Of a stretch of 64,000 nucleotides of DNA, positions 36,650 to 45,562 are shown one piece after another (the stretch's first letter is position 1; every line of letters starts with the position of its first letter). The notes below the pieces were generated by a model. The model searched no databases. It had not been told where the DNA came from and worked only from the letters and a program-made list of their open reading frames with translations. The position numbers were made by a program, and so were the translations under genes. This stretch comes from Desulfuromonadales bacterium (GTDB lineage Bacteria; Desulfobacterota; Desulfuromonadia; Geobacterales; Pseudopelobacteraceae), in NCBI GenBank assembly GCA_013349325.1, contig DUZX01000009.1:40723-104722 (forward strand). The letters are read 5' to 3'.

Positions 36650-37102
36650 TCAGAGCGCCTCATCACCGGCAAGCTGGCGACTGTAGCTGTCCAGCATCCC
36701 CTTGAGACTCATCTCAAACTGCACCTTCTGGCGGCGGACATCCTCAATGCGGGCCTTCAGTTCGCCCAGCTGACGCTCTGCATCCGCTATGATCCGCTCC
36801 CCCTTCAGCTCTGCTTCGGAGACGATCAATTCAGCCTCTTTGCGGGCATTGGCCTTCATCTCTTCAATGACCCGTTGTGCGGAGAGCAGTGTTTCACGCA
36901 GTTCACGCTCTTTTTCGGCCATATCGAGCATATCTCTGCTCTGGCGGGCCTGCTGCTCTTTCATTTCGTTGTTTTCGCGGATCAACCCTTCCATCTCACC
37001 CGCCACCGTCTGCAGGAACGCGTCTACGTCATCCGGATCGAGCCCCCGAAAGGTCTTTACCTTGAATTGCTGCTGCTGAATATCTAAAGGGGATATTCTC
37101 AT
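36650..37102 (-). CDS. DivIVA-domain protein
   Basis: A 150-residue protein. The N-terminus (SPLDIQQQQFKVKTFRGLDPDDVDAFLQTV) is the DivIVA membrane-binding domain, and residues about 35-140 form a continuous coiled coil. DivIVA-type proteins oligomerise at curved membrane and recruit envelope or division factors. It starts 6 bases after the yggT-like gene. The pairing of YggT with a DivIVA protein is common near division genes. Confidence 0.88.
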   Translation of the reverse strand: MRISPLDIQQQQFKVKTFRGLDPDDVDAFLQTVAGEMEGLIRENNEMKEQQARQSRDMLDMAEKERELRETLLSAQRVIEEMKANARKEAELIVSEAELKGERIIADAERQLGELKARIEDVRRQKVQFEMSLKGMLDSYSRQLAGDEAL

Positions 37103-37108
37103 GGTAGT

Positions 37109-37435
37109 TTACCCTCTCAATTTGAGTGACATACTGAAGGTCATCAGATACTGGTATATGGTATCAAAAACGATTATCTGCAGGACATAAATGGCGGCAA
37201 ATGCCACCAGCGGCGAAAGATCGAGCATCCCCGTATCCGGCATGTGCCGCCGGATGCGGCTCAAAAGCGGTTCGGTAACGCGATACACAAAGTTGACCAG
37301 AGGATTGTAGGGATCGGCATTGACCCACGATATGACGACACTGGCGAGCAGGATGTATTTGTAGAGTGTCAGGAGGCCACTGGCCAGTTCGACTATCTTG
37401 GCCAGCGCCAGCAGTATGTTAGCAACCAGAACCAT
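37109..37435 (-). CDS. YggT-family membrane protein
   Basis: A 108-residue protein with two YggT-type hydrophobic segments. The family signature KYILLASVVISWVNADPYNPLVNFVYRVTEPLL is clear. YggT/CcmB-like proteins in bacteria and plastids are linked to membrane organisation and cell division. It leads the leftward YggT-DivIVA-FKBP group. Confidence 0.88.
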   Translation of the reverse strand: MVLVANILLALAKIVELASGLLTLYKYILLASVVISWVNADPYNPLVNFVYRVTEPLLSRIRRHMPDTGMLDLSPLVAFAAIYVLQIIVFDTIYQYLMTFSMSLKLRG

Positions 37436-37605
37436 CGATCAGCTCCCGCACAAAGGTTATAAAATCGGCATACTATGCCTTAAAGCAGACCCAAAGTCAA
37501 AATAGAATCATGTGGATGTACCTGGCAAGATTAAACACTTGTTGCCGAACGGCATTTTTGCTATGTTGCGTGGTCAATTTTAACTGCGAAGGGGATTTAA
37601 GAACC

Positions 37606-38442
37606 ATGAAGTTTACCAAGATGCAGGGCGCCGGAAATGACTATGTCTATGTGAATTGTTTCGATGAGCAGGTAGCTGATCCACAGCAGCTTGCCATACA
37701 GGTTTCTAACCGCAATTTCGGTATCGGTTCCGACGGCCTGATCCTGATCATGCCGTCACAGCTGGCCGATGTCCGCATGCGTATGTTCAATTCGGATGGC
37801 TCCGAGTCCGAGATGTGCGGCAACGGCATTCGCTGTGTTGCCAAATACGCCTATGACCACGGTATCGTTACAAAAACTGAAATTTCTGCCGAGACCGGTG
37901 CGGGAATCCTGACGCTGCAGCTTTTTCCGGGAGCCGATGGCAAGATCGCCAAAGTGCGGGTCAAGATGGGAGCGCCGCGCCTGACACGGGCCGAGATCCC
38001 GATGACCGGCGATCCGGCTGCGCAGGTAGTCGCCGAGGAGTTGACCGTATTGGATCGTACCTTCAGAATTACCTGCGCTTCAATGGGCAACCCGCACTGT
38101 GTCATCTTTGTCGAGGACGTTGCCACTTTTCCGGTTGCCACCTACGGCCCGCTGATCGAAAACAACCCGCTCTTCCCGCGCCGCACCAACGTCGAATTTG
38201 TCCAGATTCTTTCGCGGACGGAAGCCCGTCAGCGGACCTGGGAACGGGGCGCCGGTGAAACTCTGGCCTGCGGAACCGGTTCCAGCGCCGTTACGGCCGC
38301 CTGCGTGCTGAATGGATTGACTGAGAAGCGGATCCTCAACCATCTCTCCGGCGGCGACCTGGAAATGGAATGGTCGGATGATGGCAGCATTTATATGACC
38401 GGACCGGCTGTCGAAGTATTCAGCGGGGAAATCCTGCTGTAA
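37606..38442 (+). CDS. dapF: Diaminopimelate epimerase
   Basis: A 278-residue cofactor-independent racemase that converts LL- to meso-diaminopimelate for lysine and peptidoglycan. The start at 37606 (MKFTKMQGAGNDYVY) fits the family, and the upstream track extension is rejected. The two catalytic Cys are Cys71 (EMCGNGIRC) and about Cys222 (ACGTGSSA). The stop is one base from gspC, so the type II secretion genes are probably co-transcribed. Confidence 0.97.
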   Translation: MKFTKMQGAGNDYVYVNCFDEQVADPQQLAIQVSNRNFGIGSDGLILIMPSQLADVRMRMFNSDGSESEMCGNGIRCVAKYAYDHGIVTKTEISAETGAGILTLQLFPGADGKIAKVRVKMGAPRLTRAEIPMTGDPAAQVVAEELTVLDRTFRITCASMGNPHCVIFVEDVATFPVATYGPLIENNPLFPRRTNVEFVQILSRTEARQRTWERGAGETLACGTGSSAVTAACVLNGLTEKRILNHLSGGDLEMEWSDDGSIYMTGPAVEVFSGEILL

Positions 38443-38443
38443 C

Positions 38444-39334
38444 ATGTCCCGCTCACTCACCATCATAAATCTTCTGCTCGGCGTTGTTATCATCGCTCTG
38501 CTGGCGGGGATAACGGCAGATCGACTCTCCCTGAAACTCGGAAAGTTAGCCCCTTCCACGGGGAAAAACAGTCCAGCCCCGTCGTCGGCACAGCCTGCCC
38601 GCATCGAAGAGCTCTCCTCCTACGCCCCCATCCTGACCAGCGGCCTGTTTGGAAAAGCGACTCAGGGGCCCTTGACGCTGTTTACGAACGCACCAACCGC
38701 TTTGCAGGCGACGCAAGCCGCTCCGGCAACCGCCCCGACCGAACTGATGCTGCTCGGTACCGTGGTTGGTTCCTTCCGGGAAACCTTCGCCATGGTGCGG
38801 CACACGACAAAAAATGAAGAGCGCGTGTTCCGGTTGGGCGATATGGTTTTCGACGCCGGGCGATTGGTTGATGTCGGTAAAGAACGGGCCTCCATCGTTA
38901 TCAATAATAAAAAAGTCGAATTGCTGACCCCACTGACCCCGCCTGCCGCACCTCCTCCGGCTCAGCCGCAAGCCGCCACAGCCCGTACGAACAGCGGCGT
39001 CACCAGTACCGGAGGCGGAGGCTTTATCATCGATCAGCGGGCTCTCAATGCGGCGCTCGACAACCCTGCCCAGGCGATGACCGATGCCCGCCTGCTCCCC
39101 AGTCAGAAAGACGGTAAAGTTGAAGGTTTCCGGGCATCGGAGGTCAAACCGAACGGCGTCTTTGCGATGATCGGCATTAAAAATGGAGATGTCCTGCAGC
39201 GGCTGAATGATTTCCCGATGGATTCTCCCGACAAGGCGCTGCAATCGTTCATCGCCCTCAAAGGGCAGAACCGGCTCAAGCTGGATCTGATCCGCGATAG
39301 CCAGCCGCAGACGTTTAATTACGATATACGCTAA
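38444..39334 (+). CDS. gspC: Type II secretion protein GspC
   Basis: A 296-residue bitopic inner-membrane protein. The N-terminal membrane helix (about 6-25) is followed by a Pro/Ala linker, the homology region (LLGTVVGSFRETFAMV..FRLGDMVFD) that touches GspD N0, and a C-terminal PDZ-like domain (FRASEVKPNGVFAMIGIKNGDVLQRLND). It starts one base after dapF. Confidence 0.9.
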   Translation: MSRSLTIINLLLGVVIIALLAGITADRLSLKLGKLAPSTGKNSPAPSSAQPARIEELSSYAPILTSGLFGKATQGPLTLFTNAPTALQATQAAPATAPTELMLLGTVVGSFRETFAMVRHTTKNEERVFRLGDMVFDAGRLVDVGKERASIVINNKKVELLTPLTPPAAPPPAQPQAATARTNSGVTSTGGGGFIIDQRALNAALDNPAQAMTDARLLPSQKDGKVEGFRASEVKPNGVFAMIGIKNGDVLQRLNDFPMDSPDKALQSFIALKGQNRLKLDLIRDSQPQTFNYDIR

Positions 39335-39381
39335 GCGGAGTCGAAGCCCGCTGCAGGTAAAGAAGCACTCTGGAGGCAACC

Positions 39382-41271
39382 TTGATACGATATATATTCC
39401 GCACTCTGTGCGCTTTTGTTCTGCTGGCATCACTCCTTGTTTCCACCACGTTTGCTGCGCCCGGCAAGGGTGTCGTACTGAATTTCAACGAGGTGGATAT
39501 CTCCACCATGGTGAAATTCATCAGCGACCTGACCGGTAAAAACTTCATCCTTGATGAACGCGTTAAAGGGAAGATTTCGGTCTATTCTCCCTCCAAACTC
39601 ACAAACGAAGAAGCCTACAACGTCTTCGTATCTGTGCTGGAGCTGAAGGGCTTTACGGTCGTTCAGAGCGGAAAAGTTGCCAAAATAGTCCCTTCCGGTA
39701 GCGCCCGGCAGTCCGGCTTCAAAATATTGCCGCAGGGAGACAGCCTGCCGATCAATGAGAGCTACGTCGCCCAGGTGACCAAGCTTGAAAATATCTCGGC
39801 CCAGGAGGCGCTGACGTTTCTGCAGCCGATGGTATCCAAGGATGGCCATATTTCGGCTTTTGGACCGGGCAACCTGATTCTGATGGTTGATTCCTCGATC
39901 AACGTTCGCAAGCTACAGGAGATTTTGCAAACCATCGATACCGAGCGGAGCCGAGAAGAACTTGAGATCATCTATCTGAAGAACAGCTCTGCTGAAAGTG
40001 CCGCCACAACCGTGCGCAGCTGGCTGACCGGATCTGATGGCAAACCGGCCGCGCAACCGGCCGCAGCCGGTGGCGGCAGCAGCGGGACCGTTGTTGCGGA
40101 TGTGCGACTGAACGCTCTGCTGCTGTTCGGCAACGATACTACGAAGAAAGCGGTTCGTGAACTGGTTGCCAAACTGGATGTCGCTCCGCCCGAAGCCAGC
40201 AGCAAGGTCAACGTCTATTATCTGGAAAACACCGATGCGACTGAAATGGCCAAGGTGCTCGACAGCGTGGTCAAAGGTATCAGCGCTCAGCTGCCTGGCC
40301 AGCCGGGTGCAGCTGCGGCATCACCTTTTGACAGTGGCAAGATCACCGTTACCGCTGACAAAGGTTCCAACTCGCTGGTGATCATGGCCTCCCCCAACGA
40401 CTACAGCAATCTGGCGCAGGTCATCAAAAAGCTTGATCGCCGCAGCAAGCAGGTTTTCGTCCAGGTACTGATCGCAGAAGTCTCTCTGGACAAGTCCCGC
40501 GAAGTCGGTCTGCAGGGGGGCGTCATCGGCGGCGGAGTACTCAATAATTATCTGACAGTCGCCGGCCTGTACGATCCGCTGGGGGCCTTGACATCTATCG
40601 GTACAACCCTGGCGGCGGGGGGCACGATGACCCCAACTGTTTCCGCCAGCCCCGCCAACGTGGCGGCGGTTCTCAAAGCGCTCGACAAAAATGGACTGGT
40701 CAACATCCTGTCTACGCCCAACATCCTGACATCAGACAACAAAGAAGCCGAAATCAACGTCGGCGAGAACGTTCCCTTTCAGGGATCAGCCACGCAGAGC
40801 ACGATCGGCACCACCACCTCGGTTGAACGAAAAGATATCGGCATCAATCTGAAGATAAAGCCGCAGATCAGCGAAGGCGATTACATCCGTATGGATATCA
40901 ACCAGGAGATATCGGCGGTTAAAAACGACAAGGGACAGGCTATCGACCTGGTGACAACCAAACGCTCGACCAAGACCAGCATCGTTGTCAAGGACAAGGA
41001 AACCGTTGTGATCGGCGGCCTGATTCAGGACACTGAAGACGAGAATATCCAGAAAGTGCCCTTTTTGGGCGATATTCCCGGACTGGGGTGGCTCTTCAAA
41101 ACCAAAAATAAGTCGCGTAAAAAGACCAACCTGATGATCCTCTTGACACCGCATATCGTGAAAGACGCCGCTGACCTGGCGGAAATGACCCGCATTCAGC
41201 GCAAGACGTTTGCTGATCCTGTCACCACGGTTGCACCGCTGGATGTTCAGAAAGCGATCTCCGCGCCATGA
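39382..41271 (+). CDS. gspD: Type II secretion secretin GspD
   Basis: A 629-residue outer-membrane channel subunit. It starts with TTG (39382), preceded by GGAGG at good spacing. Signal peptide (about 1-26), N0 domain (VDISTMVKFISDLTGKNFILD), N1-N3 repeats with a Gly/Ser loop, and the secretin domain with VPFLGDIPGLGWLF are in order. It is not a lipoprotein, so it may need a pilotin-independent route. The stop overlaps the gspE start as ATGA. Confidence 0.95.
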   Translation: MIRYIFRTLCAFVLLASLLVSTTFAAPGKGVVLNFNEVDISTMVKFISDLTGKNFILDERVKGKISVYSPSKLTNEEAYNVFVSVLELKGFTVVQSGKVAKIVPSGSARQSGFKILPQGDSLPINESYVAQVTKLENISAQEALTFLQPMVSKDGHISAFGPGNLILMVDSSINVRKLQEILQTIDTERSREELEIIYLKNSSAESAATTVRSWLTGSDGKPAAQPAAAGGGSSGTVVADVRLNALLLFGNDTTKKAVRELVAKLDVAPPEASSKVNVYYLENTDATEMAKVLDSVVKGISAQLPGQPGAAAASPFDSGKITVTADKGSNSLVIMASPNDYSNLAQVIKKLDRRSKQVFVQVLIAEVSLDKSREVGLQGGVIGGGVLNNYLTVAGLYDPLGALTSIGTTLAAGGTMTPTVSASPANVAAVLKALDKNGLVNILSTPNILTSDNKEAEINVGENVPFQGSATQSTIGTTTSVERKDIGINLKIKPQISEGDYIRMDINQEISAVKNDKGQAIDLVTTKRSTKTSIVVKDKETVVIGGLIQDTEDENIQKVPFLGDIPGLGWLFKTKNKSRKKTNLMILLTPHIVKDAADLAEMTRIQRKTFADPVTTVAPLDVQKAISAP

Positions 41272-42839
41272 GTGCCGTGCAAACCCCGCAGGAACTGGAA
41301 GCGCTGGCGCAGAAACTGGGTATCGCCTGCCGGGAACAGCTCGGTGCCGATGAAGTCGCAACCGGTCTGCTGCAGCATGTCCCGCTGACCTTTGCCCGCA
41401 GCAATCTGATTCTGCCGCTTTTCGAGCAGGAGGGTGTCATCACGGTCGCGATTAGCAGCGCTTCCGGACTGCTGCTGCTGGATGAACTGCGACTGGTGTT
41501 TGACAAACCGCTGCAGGCGCTTCTGCTGCCGACCGCCACACTGAGCGACCTGATCAACCATGTCTACGCCGGTGTTTCCGGCACGGCCCGCGAGGTACTG
41601 CAAGAGCTGCAGGGGGAAGACCTCTCCACCGTCGCCACCGAGTTCAACGATCCCAAGGATCTGCTGGACCTCTCCGATGAAGCTCCCGTTATCCGCCTGT
41701 TGAATTCAATCCTCTCCGAAGCGGTCAAAGAGCGCGTCAGCGACGTGCACATCGAGCCGTACGAACGCGATCTGCTGGTGCGCTTCCGCATAGACGGCAT
41801 CCTCTACGAAAAGCTCTCTCCCCCCAAAATCATTCAGGAAGCGCTGGTCTCGCGCGTCAAGATCATGGCCGGCCTCAACATCGCCGAAAAACGTCTGCCG
41901 CAGGATGGCCGCATTCGCGTGCTGGTAGCCGGGCGCGATGTTGATATCCGTGTATCGATCATCCCGACCTATTACGGCGAGCGGGCCGTACTGCGTCTTC
42001 TGGACAAGAAGAAAGGGATTTTATCGCTGGCCGATATAGGATTGGGAGAGCAGGGAGTGCGAGTCATGGAGCGCATGCTGAATCGCACCAGCGGCATCGT
42101 GCTGGTGACCGGACCGACCGGCAGCGGCAAATCGACCACCCTGTACGCCGCCCTGAATCGGGTTAATTCCAGCGAAAAGAACATTATCACCATCGAAGAC
42201 CCAATCGAGTACCAGATCCGGGGCATCGGGCAGATTCAGGTCAACTCCAAGATCGATATGACCTTTGCCAGCGGCTTGCGTTCAATCCTGCGCCAGGATC
42301 CGGACATCATCATGGTGGGGGAAATCCGCGACGCCGAAACGGCGGAAATTGCCATCCAGGCTAGTCTGACCGGGCATCTGGTGCTCTCGACGTTGCATAC
42401 CAACGATGCCGCCACTGCGGTTACACGACTTGTCGATATGGGCATTGAGCCATTTATGATCGCTTCATCCCTTTCTGCCGTGGTGGCCCAGCGTCTGGTA
42501 CGCGTGATCTGTCCGCACTGCCGCGAAGAGTATCGCCCGGTCGAGCAGTACGCCGGGATTACAGTGCCGGAGAAGCTCTATCGCGGACGCGGCTGTGACG
42601 CCTGTTTCGGCTTGGGAACGCTGGGGCGAACGGCCATCTATGAGATTATGCCGGTTGATCAGGAGCTCTGCTCGATGATCATCCGTCGCAGTCATGCCGG
42701 CGAAATCAAGGAATACGCCGTGGCACACGGCATGCGCACCCTGCGCGATGACGGCCTGCTGCGAGCCGCCGCCGGAATTACCACTATCGAAGAGGTACTG
42801 CGGGTGACTCAGGAAGATTATGCCGACGTACCGCTATAA
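41268..42839 (+). CDS. gspE: Type II secretion ATPase GspE
   Basis: A 523-residue cytoplasmic hexameric ATPase. An N-terminal N1E-like domain precedes DVHIEPYERDLLVRFRIDG, Walker A GPTGSGKST (about 281), the Asp box IIMVGEIRDAETAEIA and the His box LSTLHTNDAATAVTRL. The zinc-binding tetra-Cys (CPHC ... CDAC) is complete. It overlaps gspD by 4 bases and gspF by 20. Confidence 0.96.
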   Translation: MSAVQTPQELEALAQKLGIACREQLGADEVATGLLQHVPLTFARSNLILPLFEQEGVITVAISSASGLLLLDELRLVFDKPLQALLLPTATLSDLINHVYAGVSGTAREVLQELQGEDLSTVATEFNDPKDLLDLSDEAPVIRLLNSILSEAVKERVSDVHIEPYERDLLVRFRIDGILYEKLSPPKIIQEALVSRVKIMAGLNIAEKRLPQDGRIRVLVAGRDVDIRVSIIPTYYGERAVLRLLDKKKGILSLADIGLGEQGVRVMERMLNRTSGIVLVTGPTGSGKSTTLYAALNRVNSSEKNIITIEDPIEYQIRGIGQIQVNSKIDMTFASGLRSILRQDPDIIMVGEIRDAETAEIAIQASLTGHLVLSTLHTNDAATAVTRLVDMGIEPFMIASSLSAVVAQRLVRVICPHCREEYRPVEQYAGITVPEKLYRGRGCDACFGLGTLGRTAIYEIMPVDQELCSMIIRRSHAGEIKEYAVAHGMRTLRDDGLLRAAAGITTIEEVLRVTQEDYADVPL

Positions 42840-44031
42840 AGCCTACAGCAGCAGCGGTGCATCCGTCAGTGGCTCGCTCGAAGCTGAATCCGAGCGAATG
42901 GCCATGCAGCAGTTGAAGGGCAAAGGACTCCTGCCGCGTGAGCTGCTCGAATCCGGTGGTATTGATCAGGGTTCCTCTTCATTCTCGTTCCGTCGCGGCG
43001 TTTCAGCCGAAGATCTCTCTCTTTTTACCCGCCGCCTGGCGACACTGGTGGCTTCATCGGTACCGCTTTTCGAAGCGATGGGGTCGCTCTGCGAACAGGA
43101 AGAAAACGGTCCGCTCAGGCAGGCGCTGGTGCGGGTCAAGGAAAGAATCGCCGAAGGAATGTCGCTCTCGCGGGCTTTAGCCGGTGAACCGAAGATTTTC
43201 GGCGAAAGCTACGTCAGCATGGTGGCGGCCGGTGAAGCGGGAGGCGCACTGGATGCCGTCCTGGAGCGGCTGGCAGATTTTCTGGAGGAGCAGGAACAGG
43301 TCCGCAGCAAGGTAACCTCGGCGCTCTCGTATCCGATCCTGATGGTGCTGGTAGGTGGTGGCGTGATGGTTTTCCTGCTGACGGTCGTCATTCCCCGCAT
43401 CGTATCGATCTTTGAAGACAGCAAGGCCGCCTTGCCGTTTATCACCATCGCCTTGATCAAGGTCAGCCATTTTCTGCGCGGGTGGTGGTGGCTGCTGGCA
43501 GCCCTGATGATCGCCACCGTTCCGCTCTATAAAAAAGCCATGCTGCGCGACGATCTGCGTCTGAAGCGCGACGAATTGCTGCTGAAACTGCCGCTGGCCG
43601 GCGGCATGCTGCAACGCCTGATTCTCTCCCGTTTTGCGCGCGTACTGGGTCTTCTTCTGGCCAGCGGCGTGCCGATCATGCGCGCCCTGGATATTACCGG
43701 CGAGGTCGTTGTCAACCGTGTTTATCGCGCCTATCTGCGTGGTGTCATGGAAGAGGTTGCCCAGGGTGGCAGCCTGTCCGGAAGCCTGAAAAAAAGCCCG
43801 CTCTTTCCGCCGCTCCTGGTTCATCTGGCCGGAGTAGGTGAAAAAGGGGGCAACCTGGATCAGATGCTGGTCAAAGCCGGCGTGACCTATGAGCGCGAAT
43901 TCAGTGCCCGCCTGACCCGCCTGATGGGACTCATGGAACCACTGTTGGTGCTGGCGATGGGGCTGGCGGTCGGGATTGTCGTACTGGCCGTGCTGTTGCC
44001 GATCTTCGAGTTGAATCAGTTGATTAAATGA
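42820..44031 (+). CDS. gspF: Type II secretion inner-membrane protein GspF
   Basis: A 403-residue platform protein with two repeated cytoplasmic GspF domains and three membrane helices (about 172-195, 222-240, 375-398). Signatures YVSMVAAGEAGGALDAVL and LLVHLAGVGEKGGNLDQML mark the two repeats. It overlaps gspE by 20 bases. No pseudopilin (G-K) or L/M genes follow. The next genes are unrelated and on the other strand. Confidence 0.95.
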   Translation: MPTYRYKAYSSSGASVSGSLEAESERMAMQQLKGKGLLPRELLESGGIDQGSSSFSFRRGVSAEDLSLFTRRLATLVASSVPLFEAMGSLCEQEENGPLRQALVRVKERIAEGMSLSRALAGEPKIFGESYVSMVAAGEAGGALDAVLERLADFLEEQEQVRSKVTSALSYPILMVLVGGGVMVFLLTVVIPRIVSIFEDSKAALPFITIALIKVSHFLRGWWWLLAALMIATVPLYKKAMLRDDLRLKRDELLLKLPLAGGMLQRLILSRFARVLGLLLASGVPIMRALDITGEVVVNRVYRAYLRGVMEEVAQGGSLSGSLKKSPLFPPLLVHLAGVGEKGGNLDQMLVKAGVTYEREFSARLTRLMGLMEPLLVLAMGLAVGIVVLAVLLPIFELNQLIK

Positions 44032-44133
44032 TGTGCCTCGTACAGAGGATTCTGTGAACGGTAAACACGAATGTTATCCTGACAAAGCGAGTGAGGTGTG
44101 CGACGCAGACCGTATTAATATTTTGCTCCTCAT

Positions 44134-44406
44134 TCATGAAGAATGGCCGATTAACACTTTGTGAATCGTTACAAATATATCTGGCGCATTGTCCCAACGG
44201 GAGAGGAGTGAACCTGATTTGTCCTGCCAGTGATAGGAATATTTCCGTTTACCATCGATGAAGAGGTAATCTTTAATAAAAAGAACCGAACCGTCAATGA
44301 ATCCGACCTTTGCCGAAAATGACATGGCAGAACCATAACGACGGTATTCCGTAACAGTAAAATCGGTCACTATGTCGGAAAACTGGCGGACGCTGTTATA
44401 AAACAT
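44134..44406 (-). CDS. TumE-like (DUF6516) toxin-like protein
   Basis: A 90-residue protein from the ATG at 44406, overlapping the preceding stop by 11 bases. The pattern DGSVLFIKDYLFIDGKRKYSYHWQ followed by RWDNAPD is close to the TumE/DUF6516 family, small putative toxins whose members carry Y-H-x-Q and R-x-D-N-A-P motifs. It is the second gene of a tight two-gene unit, the usual arrangement of a toxin-antitoxin pair. Activity is inferred. Confidence 0.65.
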   Translation of the reverse strand: MFYNSVRQFSDIVTDFTVTEYRRYGSAMSFSAKVGFIDGSVLFIKDYLFIDGKRKYSYHWQDKSGSLLSRWDNAPDIFVTIHKVLIGHSS

Positions 44407-44704
44407 TGCCAAGATCTTTCAAGCGGTTTTGCCAGTAATCCTTCCCTTCCTGGGCAAATCGCCACGCCATGAGGTCGTCATATTTCTGGAAATTTTCTTC
44501 AGACTCCTCAAAATCATTAGCGGCCGCTTTGTACTCTTTTCCATATTTACTCTCAAAATTTGCAACTTCATCGGAGAAATCGGATATGCGTGCAAGTATC
44601 TTGGTTGCTAGAACATCCTCAATCAAGCTCTTAACACCTCCAAAATCAAGCTCTTTAGCCATTTGCTCAAGGTTTTCGCTATAGGTGTATGCCAGTGTGG
44701 CCAT
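44396..44704 (-). CDS. Helical putative antitoxin partner of the TumE-like protein
   Basis: A 102-residue acidic, wholly helical protein ([37 protein letters not shown]). No helix-turn-helix is visible, unlike the HTH antitoxin usually found with TumE. It precedes and overlaps the TumE-like gene, and its promoter sits directly upstream. It may neutralise by direct binding. The family is not recognised. Confidence 0.55.
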   Translation of the reverse strand: MATLAYTYSENLEQMAKELDFGGVKSLIEDVLATKILARISDFSDEVANFESKYGKEYKAAANDFEESEENFQKYDDLMAWRFAQEGKDYWQNRLKDLGNVL

Positions 44705-44754
44705 AATTCCCCCTTTTTTTAACTTCAGTCAATCTTACTCAGGAGACTCTAACC

Positions 44755-44783
44755 AGAATAAGTAGTTATGTAAATGTGTTCAA
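44755..44783 (-). promoter_or_regulatory. Candidate promoter of the toxin-antitoxin-like pair
   Basis: On the minus strand TTGAAC and TATTCT are 17 bases apart, about 50 bases upstream of the first gene. Confidence 0.45.
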
Positions 44784-44965
44784 TAATCCGGTACTGTTTT
44801 CTGCGTTCAACGTATTATCCTAAAAACGGCACTTCATGAACCACAGAGCAACTGAGAAACAGCGAAATCAGGCCGTTACATCAACAACTGACATAACCAA
44901 AATGGTGAGTGATTTCTTGTCGTTTTATTCTGATTATAACTTTTATCAAGGGAAAAATTACAACA

Positions 44966-44998
44966 AGACCTCCGAGGTTTCTAAAACCTCGGAGGTCT
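44966..44998. repeat. Palindromic element, copy 2 (perfect 15-base arms)
   Basis: AGACCTCCGAGGTTT and its exact complement are separated by three bases. Same family as 22750-22782 and 60790-60815. Lying 24 bases past the stop of the leftward membrane-protein gene, it could also end that transcript. Confidence 0.8.
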
Positions 44999-45022
44999 GA
45001 ATGCGTTTATACAGGAATATTA

Positions 45023-45328
45023 CTATTTACCAACCAGCTTCAATAACAAGCCTGCAATAAGGACCGTCTGTAAAAAACCAGCCCCGATGATCCAGCGCAC
45101 CAGTTCAGCTTTTGTTTCAGCAAGATCACGCTTTGAATCGGCACGCAGCAACTCAATCTTGTACTCCAATTCTTTAAAGTCCTGACGAGTAACTGCCCCG
45201 GTTTGTTCTTCGCGCTCGCGCAGAGCTTCAGTAACAACCTCCACTTGTGCAGCCGCCTGCAGATCATCAAAACCGGCATCTCTGAGGCGCTTGTGTAACC
45301 GATATGTATCAATAGCGAGCGTACTCAT
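45023..45328 (-). CDS. DUF1640-like coiled-coil membrane protein, paralogue A
   Basis: A 101-residue protein. I start it at 45328 (MSTLAIDTYRLHKRL), which aligns with its neighbour paralogue and has AAAGG upstream. N-terminal TLxxD..RLHKRLRDAGFDDLQA, a charged coiled coil (about 35-75) and one C-terminal membrane helix (RWIIGAGFLQTVLIAGLLLK). The architecture matches the DUF1640/CCDC90 group. The C-terminal 25 residues are almost identical to paralogue B, indicating recent duplication. Confidence 0.75.
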   Translation of the reverse strand: MSTLAIDTYRLHKRLRDAGFDDLQAAAQVEVVTEALREREEQTGAVTRQDFKELEYKIELLRADSKRDLAETKAELVRWIIGAGFLQTVLIAGLLLKLVGK

Positions 45329-45414
45329 AACCCCAACCTTTGCATCTCCGGATTTTCTAAAACTTGGAAGCTTGAACACGTAAAACCGGAATGTTACTTT
45401 TTACCTACGCGTTG

Positions 45415-45549
45415 TTAAAAAAACTGTTTCACAAAATCAGAAACTGCTATCGCGATCAGTACACCCGTCATCAACTTAATGCCACGTAATTCGGCTTTTA
45501 TCGGAGCAGATTCCTTTTCTAATTTCATATCAAAAGTAAGAGTAGCCAT
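45415..45549 (-). CDS. 44-residue membrane miniprotein between two DUF1640-like genes
   Basis: Absent from the ORF track because it is short. It reads MATLTFDMKLEKESAPIKAE, then a Lys/Arg turn and a hydrophobic helix (LMTGVLIAIAVSDFV), ending KQFF. The MATLTFD start matches the MSTLAID and MSTITFD starts of its two neighbours, so it looks like a family member that has lost most of the coiled coil. It lies 13 bases after paralogue B and about 85 bases before paralogue A on the same strand. It could be a degraded copy or a functional small subunit. Confidence 0.55.
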   Translation of the reverse strand: MATLTFDMKLEKESAPIKAELRGIKLMTGVLIAIAVSDFVKQFF

Positions 45550-45562
45550 GAAATGACGGTCG

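Larger units (their letters stand above)
44705..45022. other. Intergenic region between the TA-like pair and the small membrane-protein genes
   Basis: About 320 bases of AT-rich DNA. It contains the candidate TA promoter and the perfect palindrome at 44966-44998. I see no further coding potential. Confidence 0.5.

Noticed and set aside
38546-39433. 295-residue minus-strand ORF opposite gspC
   Set aside because: It is His/Gln/Gly-rich shadow sequence antisense to gspC, with no operon context.
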